From a virus, in IMG/VR virus record IMGVR_UViG_3300043540_000344, positions 1 to 22,685 of that record: a stretch of DNA of 22,685 nt; one strand, 5' to 3'. Of the stretch, positions 7,693 through 13,699 are shown one piece after another (the first letter of the stretch is position 1; the number at the start of each line of letters is the position of its first letter). The notes under the pieces are model-generated. The model was given only the letters and a program-made list of their open reading frames with translations. It did no database searches and was not told where the DNA came from. The translations under genes and the position numbers were made by a program.

Positions 7693-9483
7693 CTACCATC
7701 CTTTTTCTTCACACAGATATCTGGCTGTAGCCTCATGACTCCTGTCAACACCCGATTTGCTTTTTACATGTTCAATGTATTCTTTAACCTGGTCCTCAGT
7801 CACATGCTCGCCTAAGCTTATCAAATCATATAGATGTAGCTTTTTATCCATATCCAACGCTTGGTTCCTTGCTTGCTCTGCTGTTAACTTTCTAACTCCG
7901 GACATAGCTTCTAATGCTTGTAAGGCTTCTTGGTGTGGTTTCAGATAGCTTGCCCTATCGGGTTGATAAAACGCTCTTACTATTGCAACATCGTGAAGTG
8001 GTTTACCTGTATCAGGATTTGTCGGAATAAAAGCTGAATGAGTAAGGCTAACAAGATTGCTTGTTTTGTTTTTAATAGTTGGATGTGGAGCTAATTCTTC
8101 TGGCAACTTGGCTCTATAAGGGTCGTCAGGAGTTCCCGTCCCGGTTATAGGAACTTCATAAAAGCCCAAAACTTGTGGGACAGGTGAACCCGCGGCTCTA
8201 AAATATCCACAAATTGATTGACTACTTGTGCCTGCAGTGTTTATTATTCCTATTGATTTGCCAAAACTACCACTTGTTAAAGAAGTATCGGTTACAGAAA
8301 TTTGTGCAGATGCTGCGAAATCTCTATATGATTTCAAAGTGGTTCCTTGAATAGAAAACTTCAACCAGTGACCAGGATTTAAATTCACGGCTTCATAAGC
8401 AATTTTTGTAAAAGTTCCGGAAATACATTTCCATATTTCGTGGTCAGCAGCAGAGCTTCCCGTAGATATTCTTGCCTGGTAAAAGTTAACTGAGTTGACT
8501 AATCTTCCTAACACATAATCAATGTCATCATATACAAATGTCTCAAAGGCCAAATCTGTGTAGGCATCCGCAGTTACTACATAAACTCTGCCGTCAACAG
8601 TTTGGCTTACATTTGTTTTACCAAGCGCATCAAGATATAGCAAAGGACAACCAATTATATTGAATCCACTTCCCGCTTGTAATCTATTCAACGAAATATC
8701 AGCAGGTAAAACTAAATTACCACTTGCACCCAAAACAGGAATTTGATTCGCTCCAGGTGTCTGGCTTGCATGAAACCCGTCGGTCATGTCAGCATTCAGA
8801 CCTGTGCACCGAGTTCCGTTACTGACTGGAATCTGCCCGCTGCTATTACCAACGTGGAGGCCATCTGTCATGTCAGCGTCCAAACCACTTCCACTGCCTT
8901 GCGGAGATATGGTGTTTGGTGGTTGAGTTCCTGTATGATTTGTCCTATTTAAATAATAACTACCATCTTGTCCATCCAACTCATCCGCATCTAATCCACT
9001 ATCACTACCTTGTGGACTTATAGTGCTTGGTGCCTGCGTTCCTGTATGGTTAGCACGAGCCAAATAGTAACTCCCGTGTTGTCCATCAACTGTGTCCGCA
9101 TCCTTCCCTGTAAGAACATCTGGAATCCTGCTTAGCAAAATCAAGGCGTTGCCGTCAAGCTCGGCGTAACCATTAGCAACTCCTTTGTTTGCTATTTTTT
9201 CCAACGCAGCTGCGTGTTGTCCGTCAACCATGTCGGCATTCAAGTTAGTGCAAACAATCCCGTTGCTTATAGGAACCTGCCCACTTTCGTTGCTCACTGC
9301 ATAACCTACAGCAACGTATCCTTTTTGGTTCTCGTCCCAAGACTTCAAAGTCCAAGGGGATGTGGAAGTATCAATCCACAGCAACCCGTTGAACGGAACA
9401 ATCGCCGGCTGCGGTCCTACTATTGCCTTGTAATAAACTCTGTTACCTGTTACATTGTTTATGTAGAAAGTCCTGTCAGACAC
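7693..9483 (-). CDS. Tail fibre protein (596 aa)
   Basis: The N-terminal part (residues 1-75) is likely to be the anchor. Residues 82-238 carry five copies of an (N/D)-A-D-x-x-D-G-x-(H/D) unit: NADMVDGQH, DADTVDGQH, DADELDGQD, DADMTDGLH and NADMTDGFH. Two of these extend to GSYYLxRxNHTGTQ. This repeat is common in phage tail-fibre shafts. Residues about 280-450 look like a beta-sandwich (YLDALGKTNVSQTVDGRVYV, GHWLKFSIQGTTLKSYRDF). The C-terminus (about 510-596) is helical and charged. The start is GTG at 9483, with GGAG ten bases upstream. The three following genes are also fibre or tail types, so this is the start of a host-recognition block. Receptor specificity cannot be read from sequence. 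Confidence 0.8.
   Translation of the reverse strand: MSDRTFYINNVTGNRVYYKAIVGPQPAIVPFNGLLWIDTSTSPWTLKSWDENQKGYVAVGYAVSNESGQVPISNGIVCTNLNADMVDGQHAAALEKIANKGVANGYAELDGNALILLSRIPDVLTGKDADTVDGQHGSYYLARANHTGTQAPSTISPQGSDSGLDADELDGQDGSYYLNRTNHTGTQPPNTISPQGSGSGLDADMTDGLHVGNSSGQIPVSNGTRCTGLNADMTDGFHASQTPGANQIPVLGASGNLVLPADISLNRLQAGSGFNIIGCPLLYLDALGKTNVSQTVDGRVYVVTADAYTDLAFETFVYDDIDYVLGRLVNSVNFYQARISTGSSAADHEIWKCISGTFTKIAYEAVNLNPGHWLKFSIQGTTLKSYRDFAASAQISVTDTSLTSGSFGKSIGIINTAGTSSQSICGYFRAAGSPVPQVLGFYEVPITGTGTPDDPYRAKLPEELAPHPTIKNKTSNLVSLTHSAFIPTNPDTGKPLHDVAIVRAFYQPDRASYLKPHQEALQALEAMSGVRKLTAEQARNQALDMDKKLHLYDLISLGEHVTEDQVKEYIEHVKSKSGVDRSHEATARYLCEEKGW
8770..9240 (-). repeat. Degenerate tandem repeat in tail fibre shaft
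   Basis: Five copies of a short AD-DG-H unit are spread over residues 82-238 of the fibre. The two central copies are longer units of about 37 residues sharing DGQ-GSYYL-R-NHTGTQ-P-TISPQGS, so the DNA between about 8880 and 9110 shows imperfect direct repeats with a period near 110 nt. Confidence 0.75.
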
Positions 9484-9495
9484 CTATTGCTCTCC

Positions 9496-10164
9496 TTAAG
9501 TTATTGGAAACGGAACTTTATACAGCTCATCAGGCGGCGTAGGCGCTGCTCTGCCCCCTCGGTTGTGAGGCATTCCAGGAACATGTAGGTCTGTTATCTT
9601 TGCAACGCTGAAGAACTCACGAGCTACGCCCTTCCACATAGATGCAGTCTGAAGTTCTTCAATGCTATCAAAATACAATCCAAGAGTCAAAGCAATCAGG
9701 CCTTCAAGACAGGTTTCAAGAGTAATGACATCTGTATCTTTTGTTATCTTTGCAGGCAGCACGGTAGCAAAATATTTGAGTGTGTATGCAACATCCGGTA
9801 TCGGAAACAATCTCAGGCTTCTGCCCCACAAAGTGTAATTGCGAGGTCGTGCCTGTATAACAAACAACTCTGGCATTACACACTTCCACCACCTGCGCAA
9901 CGGAATGAATTCCAAAGGCCTCCATCTGTTGTCATACCACACACAAACATGTTGCAACTCCAGCACGTCGTCTTCAAGGACGTAATATTCCTCACCAGGA
10001 TTTACATTAATCTGTGTCTCGCAAGCAAGTTCAGGAAACCTATACCACCTTGCAACTTCTCGCTGCGCAGTGTTGAACCAGTTCATGAGTGTAGGTTCGA
10101 TGGTCGTGTCTCCTCCCGCGGCCTGAACGAGCTGACTTTTTATGTCTGCCCAGATAGTGGTCAT
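9496..10164 (-). CDS. Head-tail adaptor (connector) protein (222 aa)
   Basis: This is a probable ring protein that joins the portal to the tail. The N-terminus (DIKSQLVQAAG, then MNWFNTAQREVARWYRFPELA) is the helical opening typical of podovirus adaptor proteins (P22 gp4 or T7 gp11-type), followed by a beta part (EEYYVLEDDVLELQHVCVWY) and a Pro/Arg-rich segment with LRLFPIPDVAYTLKYFA. A helical segment (TLETCLEGLIALTLGLYF) near residue 145-165 packs in such rings. The C-terminal tail (PHNRGGRAAPTPPDELY) is extended, as in adaptor proteins that reach along the portal. ATG 10164 follows the preceding TM gene by three bases. It lies before the fibre and tail hub genes, which suits assembly order. 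Confidence 0.75.
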   Translation of the reverse strand: MTTIWADIKSQLVQAAGGDTTIEPTLMNWFNTAQREVARWYRFPELACETQINVNPGEEYYVLEDDVLELQHVCVWYDNRWRPLEFIPLRRWWKCVMPELFVIQARPRNYTLWGRSLRLFPIPDVAYTLKYFATVLPAKITKDTDVITLETCLEGLIALTLGLYFDSIEELQTASMWKGVAREFFSVAKITDLHVPGMPHNRGGRAAPTPPDELYKVPFPIT

Positions 10165-10167
10165 GCC

Positions 10168-10350
10168 TTACTCCCACTCCGGAAGTTTGGATTGTGCAGC
10201 TCGGATTCGGGTAATCAAGTCAGCCTTCTCTGCTGGAGTCAAGTTATTTAGGTTTTGCACGATTGAAATAACCGTTGATGCAATTCCTATAGCTAACGGA
10301 ACCAAAGCAGAAACCAATCCGACAAGCTTGTTAAGGTCTTCTTGGGTCAT
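10168..10350 (-). CDS. Small single-TM protein, probable lysis accessory (60 aa)
   Basis: One clear membrane helix (residues about 9-31, LVGLVSALVPLAIGIASTV) is followed by a soluble tail (LTPAEKADLITRIRAAQSKL, then PEWE). The ATG at 10350 overlaps the stop of the lipoprotein gene as ATGA. With the upstream two-helix protein and the lipoprotein it forms a run of three small envelope proteins, so a holin, antiholin or inner-membrane spanin partner is plausible. It is too short to be an ordinary i-spanin with a long periplasmic coiled coil. The family is not recognised with certainty. Confidence 0.7.
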   Translation of the reverse strand: MTQEDLNKLVGLVSALVPLAIGIASTVISIVQNLNNLTPAEKADLITRIRAAQSKLPEWE

Positions 10351-10754
10351 TTTTGCTTACCTCCAAATTCACAATACAAATTTTGGAACTCAATTGCAAG
10401 ATTACCTGCCTGTTGTAGTAAACCAACATATTGGTTGGTCAGCTGTTGGAGTTCTTGCTGCTTAACTGCATCGTGTGTATCGTGTATTGCGGCTTCCGTG
10501 TTTATGATAAGAACCAATGTGTCACCTGCAGCAATGTAAGCATCCCGCGCTTTGTTGTAAGCATCCTTAAGTTTTGAGCATTGCTCTGGAGTTAAGGTTC
10601 CTGCGTCACACATAGCTTTTGCATTTGTGTAGGTTTGTAGCAACATATCACCTACACCTTCATAAGTAACAGTTGCCTTAGTCGCCCACATAGAACAGGC
10701 AGCTAAGGCAAGCAAAACAAAAAATGCCAAGATTGTTTTACTTCTATGTTGCAA
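10347..10754 (-). CDS. Lipoprotein, candidate spanin-like or envelope lipoprotein (135 aa)
   Basis: A basic start (MQHRSK), a hydrophobic segment (TILAFFVLLALAAC) and a lipobox (LAAC, Cys20) show a type II signal peptide. The mature protein is helical with two Cys (KAMCDAGTLTPEQCSKL) about ten residues apart that could form a disulphide, then a long Gln/Ala-rich helix. The start is TTG at 10754, since GGGAGG lies seven bases upstream and no ATG fits. It overlaps the holin-like gene by 11 nt and the next TM gene by ATGA. In phages such lipoproteins often serve in outer-membrane disruption (o-spanin) or superinfection immunity. The mature part is longer than most o-spanins, so the role stays open. 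Confidence 0.75.
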   Translation of the reverse strand: MQHRSKTILAFFVLLALAACSMWATKATVTYEGVGDMLLQTYTNAKAMCDAGTLTPEQCSKLKDAYNKARDAYIAAGDTLVLIINTEAAIHDTHDAVKQQELQQLTNQYVGLLQQAGNLAIEFQNLYCEFGGKQK

Positions 10755-10926
10755 TTCTCTTCCTCCCTACATAGTTGAATATTGCTGCAATTACACCAAG
10801 CAGAACATTGACGGCCGTGTCTATATCCTTGTCTGTGGTGCTGCCGAAGTCAACTCCCGCAGCCCGTAAGACATTGTAAAGAGTCATTACCACGATTGTG
10901 ATATACGTTCTGTAACCTTGTAGCAC
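10744..10926 (-). CDS. Holin-like protein with two membrane helices (60 aa)
   Basis: The protein has two hydrophobic segments, residues 8-24 (YITIVVMTLYNVLRAAG) and about 38-53 (AVNVLLGVIAAIFNYV), joined by a short acidic loop (DFGSTTDKDID), with a basic C-terminus (GRKRIAT). This N-terminal GYRTYI opening and the two-helix hairpin are usual for small phage holins. The start is GTG at 10926, with GGAGG nine bases upstream. It stands before the lipoprotein and another TM protein, supporting a lysis cassette, although the endolysin is encoded about 1.9 kb upstream. Other small membrane proteins could look alike. Confidence 0.65.
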   Translation of the reverse strand: MLQGYRTYITIVVMTLYNVLRAAGVDFGSTTDKDIDTAVNVLLGVIAAIFNYVGRKRIAT

Positions 10927-10940
10927 TGATACAAGCCTCC

Positions 10941-11213
10941 TTATCCTACAGTTTGAACAGTGTCTGCAGTTATGCTCGTAGTTGTTCCGTCGGCAACTGT
11001 TGTTGAAGCACTGGGGCCTGCTGTAGAACCCGCGCCTGTTGTAACTCCTCCGTGTGTGTGAGCATTAAATTTAGCCTTCAAGTCATTCACAAGACTAACC
11101 AACGCATTAAACTTGCTAATCAAGCTTGCTACATCTGCCTGAAGCTGGTTATGCTGAGCTCTTGTGGCCCCCAATTCTTTGTTTGGAATTGTCTTTCTAA
11201 CTGATATCGGCAT
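10941..11213 (-). CDS. HTHGG-containing small structural protein (90 aa)
   Basis: A coiled-coil N-terminal half (residues about 18-50, HNQLQADVASLISKFNALV then SLVNDLKAKFNAH) ends in HTHGG (52-56). A Gly/Ser/Thr/Ala-rich beta tail follows (GSTAGPSASTTVADGTT). HxH motifs at the end of such trimeric coils bind metal in some phage spike and fibre tips, which would fit a small trimeric spike or head fibre. ATG 11213 has GGGGGTG five bases upstream. It lies between the two basic mini-proteins and the lysis-type genes. A virion role is inferred from composition; I cannot name the family. Confidence 0.65.
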   Translation of the reverse strand: MPISVRKTIPNKELGATRAQHNQLQADVASLISKFNALVSLVNDLKAKFNAHTHGGVTTGAGSTAGPSASTTVADGTTTSITADTVQTVG

Positions 11214-11224
11214 TCAAACACCCC

Positions 11225-11398
11225 CTATAAAAGGTCTCCTATAATTTTCTTGCGAAGTTGCTTCATAATTCCAAGTCTGGGTTGTCCACCTCTCCCCCAC
11301 CCTTTGGGCGCCATCGGTGCGCCTGTTTTTGGCATCTTGACACTTACTCTCTTTGTTGACATTTTAGGCGTCTTGACACCTGTTTTTTTCTTACGCAT
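11225..11398 (-). CDS. Very basic 57-aa mini-protein
   Basis: This short gene (57 codons plus TAG) opens MRKKKTGVKTPKMSTKR and ends IMKQLRKKIIGDLL. It has about 12 Lys and 5 Arg against one acidic residue. A central APMAPKGWGRGGQPRLG stretch is Gly/Pro-rich. The evidence that it is real is the near-ideal ribosome site (GGAGG, nine-base spacing) before ATG 11398, the tight packing (start overlaps the end of the ATP-grasp gene by eight bases, stop lies 11 bases before the next start) and the coding-like lack of stops. The charge suggests DNA or RNA binding, head-interior packing, or a small capsid-associated protein. No motif allows a firm function. Confidence 0.65.
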   Translation of the reverse strand: MRKKKTGVKTPKMSTKRVSVKMPKTGAPMAPKGWGRGGQPRLGIMKQLRKKIIGDLL

Positions 11399-12845
11399 TT
11401 ATGATTTCCTCCTTTTCTTTGCTGTTTGTAAGGCTATTGCTATTGCTTGTTTCTGGGCTTGCTTCCGTGACTTCGGGTTTGAGGCTCCGATTGTTCCCTT
11501 TCTCTCCCAGCTGTGCATTATTTCCCGAATGTTCCCTTGTATCACCTTTTTTGAACTCCCTTTCTTTAACGGCATTGATATACCCCCATTCGTAAAGTTG
11601 CTGCCATTGTTGACGCACGTTGTGTGCAGCAGACTCACCAACGTCTTTACGATACTGCACATCAGACGTTAGCACAATGTTATCAACCGTTCTGTATACT
11701 CTGCGCCTTGCTTCGTCCAGCGAAACTCCCCACGCGGTAACACACCCTATCTGACCATCTACGCCCGCAAGACAAGGTCCGCTGTCTGTCCACATAACAT
11801 CTGACAACCAAAGATGAGGAGCAGCTTCTTTTATCCACCTAATTGGTTTTACACCTTTCAAGAAAGAAGCATCTTCACCATGCGGGTATGGAGACACAGA
11901 CAGCCGAACTCCAAATGCTATGCAATCTTTTTTGACTGGGACCCTGCTGATTGTTCCTGTGGCAACACGATATAACATTTCAGACAACGGAATATTCAGC
12001 AGCTCGGTGTATGTTTGTATCGCGTCGTATCCAAACCTCGGAGTGAACTCCAAGAAATAAATCTTGTCCTTTGTGACAATTGTGTTGACATCGAAGGGGC
12101 CCACGTAACCGACCTTACGCAACAACCCCGTAAGTTTCAGATGCATCCGCTTAATCATTTCGTCCTCGTCTGTTGTCCATATGACGTTACCCATACAGCC
12201 AGTTTGGGCGCCCTTGTCTCCCTCGCCAAGGCGTTTGTATTCAATTGTATGGTTGAACGGCAGAACCCAGTCTTCTCCGTTGAACCAGCCTTCGGTTGAA
12301 ATTTCAATTCCGTCTACTACTTTCTGAACCAAGCATCCTTGGCTGAAAACTTCGGGCATAGCCTCGACAACAGATTTAAGGTATTCGTTGTCAGGAGTCT
12401 TGGATAGCAGCGTCAAAGTCACAGACTTGTTGCCAAAGGGCTTCAACGCGCAGGGATAGTCAACAGATTCCAATGTTTGTCGGACCCCTTTGGCGTTTTT
12501 ACATTCGGTGCTTTCGGGTTGCTCCACATCCATCAATTCTGCAATTTTAGCTCCGTATCCTCGGTCCAGTTCAATCATATCGGCGAACCTATGACCTCCA
12601 AGCACCACTTTTCCTCTCTTTGCCAAGCTTTCTGCAATCCTTCCGAGCCCGACTGTGGAAAACAGGCATAGGTCCGCATCTGGGTTCTGTGAGTCAGTAA
12701 CTCTTTGCGGATTTCTAATGCCCTGCCCGAGCCACTTGCATTTGTCGCTTTCAAACTTGATTTTGACATTGTTTCCTTCCATTGCAAGTCTGTGTGCAAT
12801 TTCGTATCCCTCGCCTTCTTTAGAATACATCATGATGCTTATCAT
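11391..12845 (-). CDS. PurD-like ATP-grasp ligase (484 aa)
   Basis: This is an ATP-grasp enzyme related to phosphoribosylamine-glycine ligase, which makes an amide bond by way of an acyl phosphate. Visible parts are an N-terminal substrate domain (residues 1-100), the ATP-binding lysine region YPCALKPFGNK (130-140), KRLGEGDKGAQTGCMGN (204-220, like the PurD glycine/phosphate loop), FDVNTIV (251-257) and EFTPRFG (266-272), and a PurD-type C-terminal domain (GCVTAWGVSLDEARRRVY, then VQYRKDVG). PurD normally has E-F-N-x-R-F-G; here Asn is Thr268, so metal binding or substrate may differ. I start it at ATG 12845, which overlaps the endolysin stop as ATGA; an upstream reading would overlap that gene. 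Residues after about 423 are a hydrophilic tail lying wholly over a nested gene. A phage-specific amide ligase is more likely than ordinary purine synthesis, but that is inference. Confidence 0.8.
   Translation of the reverse strand: MISIMMYSKEGEGYEIAHRLAMEGNNVKIKFESDKCKWLGQGIRNPQRVTDSQNPDADLCLFSTVGLGRIAESLAKRGKVVLGGHRFADMIELDRGYGAKIAELMDVEQPESTECKNAKGVRQTLESVDYPCALKPFGNKSVTLTLLSKTPDNEYLKSVVEAMPEVFSQGCLVQKVVDGIEISTEGWFNGEDWVLPFNHTIEYKRLGEGDKGAQTGCMGNVIWTTDEDEMIKRMHLKLTGLLRKVGYVGPFDVNTIVTKDKIYFLEFTPRFGYDAIQTYTELLNIPLSEMLYRVATGTISRVPVKKDCIAFGVRLSVSPYPHGEDASFLKGVKPIRWIKEAAPHLWLSDVMWTDSGPCLAGVDGQIGCVTAWGVSLDEARRRVYRTVDNIVLTSDVQYRKDVGESAAHNVRQQWQQLYEWGYINAVKEREFKKGDTREHSGNNAQLGEKGNNRSLKPEVTEASPETSNSNSLTNSKEKEEIINA
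11399..11575 (-). CDS. Basic 58-aa protein nested inside the ATP-grasp gene
   Basis: The protein (MPLKKGSSKKVIQGNIREIM, then HSWERKGTIGASNPKSRK, ending QKQAIAIALQTAKKRRKS) matches a small phage family I know by its MPLKKG...KQA-AIAL-KA pattern (DUF6496-like), so it is very probably real. ATG 11575 has GGGGGT seven bases upstream; longer readings lack this. The gene lies wholly in the +1 frame of the ATP-grasp 3' end (residues 424-482 of that protein), exactly beyond its recognisable domain. The helix QKQAIAIALQTAKKRRKS is likely amphipathic and basic. Its function in phages is not known to me; it is usually found near structural genes. The ribosome site of the next basic protein lies within its last codons. 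Confidence 0.75.
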   Translation of the reverse strand: MPLKKGSSKKVIQGNIREIMHSWERKGTIGASNPKSRKQAQKQAIAIALQTAKKRRKS

Positions 12846-13270
12846 CTTAGGAACACATGCCTCCCAACAGCACCGCAAAACTGTAACTCGTGAACCCACT
12901 CAGGAGCCTTAGGTGAAGTATACAGTGGATGTGTAACATAATGCGTAGCTCCGCCCGTGTTGTCAAGTATAAGCTCCCCGTAAACACCCTCTGCAACCCA
13001 TCTACATTGTTGAAGAATTCTACCCCCAAGTTCAGGCTTCTCGGCAAGTGCCAAAATCTTTTGTAGGTTAGGGTCGTCCGAGTTGAAGCATGAAAACTGA
13101 AGAGGCTGCAGCATCACATCTTGCCAAGGCTTGTTTGACTGTTTTACGCGGTTGCGGACTACGCAAGCCACCGCAACTTGCCCCTCGATGGGCTCGCCGC
13201 GTGCCTCGCCGTAAACAAGCAAGGCAAGTAAAGTCACATCATCGAGATTATGAAGGTCGTTTTTGTCCAC
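12842..13270 (-). CDS. Endolysin, SleB/CwlJ-type cell wall hydrolase (142 aa)
   Basis: This enzyme cleaves peptidoglycan, probably as a lytic transglycosylase, as known for the SleB/CwlJ (Hydrolase_2) family. The family pattern is clear: LLALLVYGEARGEP with Glu22 as the likely catalytic acid, GQVAVACVVRNRV (30-42), QPLQFSCFN (55-63), GGATHYV (106-112) and GRHVF (136-140). It lacks a signal peptide and a binding domain, so it is the bare catalytic domain and would need a holin to reach the wall. The start is GTG at 13270 with AGGAG seven bases upstream; it overlaps the preceding TM protein by 23 nt. It is separated from the holin-like gene by the ATP-grasp block, an unusual order. A virion-associated entry enzyme is the main alternative. 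Confidence 0.85.
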   Translation of the reverse strand: MDKNDLHNLDDVTLLALLVYGEARGEPIEGQVAVACVVRNRVKQSNKPWQDVMLQPLQFSCFNSDDPNLQKILALAEKPELGGRILQQCRWVAEGVYGELILDNTGGATHYVTHPLYTSPKAPEWVHELQFCGAVGRHVFLR

Positions 13271-13427
13271 GGAGAAACTCCTCTATTGATTGTAGTCTTG
13301 CTTCAATGTCATCAAGTCTTGCTTCAATATGGTGACCGTGGTCTTTGAACAAGTAGCCAACTGCGTGGTCCAGTAATCTCAAAACCAACCACCCAGCGAG
13401 AATGACGCCCGCGAGAATTAGGTCCAT
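13248..13427 (-). CDS. Membrane-anchored coiled-coil protein, holin/antiholin candidate (59 aa)
   Basis: One membrane helix (residues 3-18, LILAGVILAGWLVLRL) is followed by a heptad-repeat helix with IEARLDD, IEARLQS and IEEFL in register (34-52), then a basic end (RGQKRPS). I choose ATG 13427, since AAGGTG lies 11 bases upstream; the ATG at 13448 has no ribosome site. It overlaps the end of the preceding gene by ten bases and the endolysin start by 23 nt. One-helix proteins placed directly before an endolysin are often holins or regulators of lysis timing, and the heptads imply oligomerisation. A spanin-type role is less likely given its short length. Confidence 0.7.
   Translation of the reverse strand: MDLILAGVILAGWLVLRLLDHAVGYLFKDHGHHIEARLDDIEARLQSIEEFLRGQKRPS
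13294..13328 (-). repeat. 14-bp direct repeat encoding coiled-coil heptads
   Basis: AGTCTTGCTTCAAT (plus strand) occurs at 13294-13307 and again at 13315-13328, a period of 21 nt that equals one heptad of seven codons. It encodes the IEARL repeats in the TM/coiled-coil protein and suggests that the coil grew by a seven-codon duplication. Confidence 0.85.
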
Positions 13428-13699
13428 GGGATGCCCAGCACCTTGCATGAAACACTACTTGCTGTTCCGTTAGCTTTAAGGTGTGTCACAGGCCCAACGA
13501 AAGTTGCAGCCCCAGCCCCAGAGAACGCTTGAATATCAAACCAAGTATTACCTCCATCAATGGAGCCCTGCAGGGTGCAAGCGCCCGTAGCCTGCACCCG
13601 AAAGTAATACAAGGGATAAGCTTCAACTGCAACACCAGAATCCGCGGTCAAGCTCCATTCAAAATATTTTCCGCCTCTGTCAAGCTTAGATTGTAACAT
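13418..13699 (-). CDS. Small beta-rich head protein, possible capsid decoration (93 aa)
   Basis: The sequence is mostly beta: YFRVQATGACTLQGSIDGG (32-50, with the last four residues in the GSIDGGNTWFDI motif) and ATFVGPVTHLKANGT (65-79). The GS-DG-NTWFDI motif appears in small phage head or tail proteins with an immunoglobulin-like or jelly-roll fold. Its start, ATG 13699, overlaps the last 14 nt of the capsid gene, with AGGTG nine bases upstream, so it is coupled to capsid synthesis. This position straight after the major capsid gene is typical of decoration or cement proteins. Fold and role are inferred. Confidence 0.7.
   Translation of the reverse strand: MLQSKLDRGGKYFEWSLTADSGVAVEAYPLYYFRVQATGACTLQGSIDGGNTWFDIQAFSGAGAATFVGPVTHLKANGTASSVSCKVLGIPWT

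Noticed and set aside
9214-9588. 124-codon plus-strand frame near the fibre start
   Set aside because: Antisense to fibre and adaptor genes, no ribosome site, and no family pattern.
10941-12845. RiPP-type (graspetide) biosynthetic locus
   Set aside because: The ligase is PurD-like by its C-terminal domain rather than of the graspetide class, and neither basic mini-protein has a leader/core layout with the acidic residues such crosslinks need.
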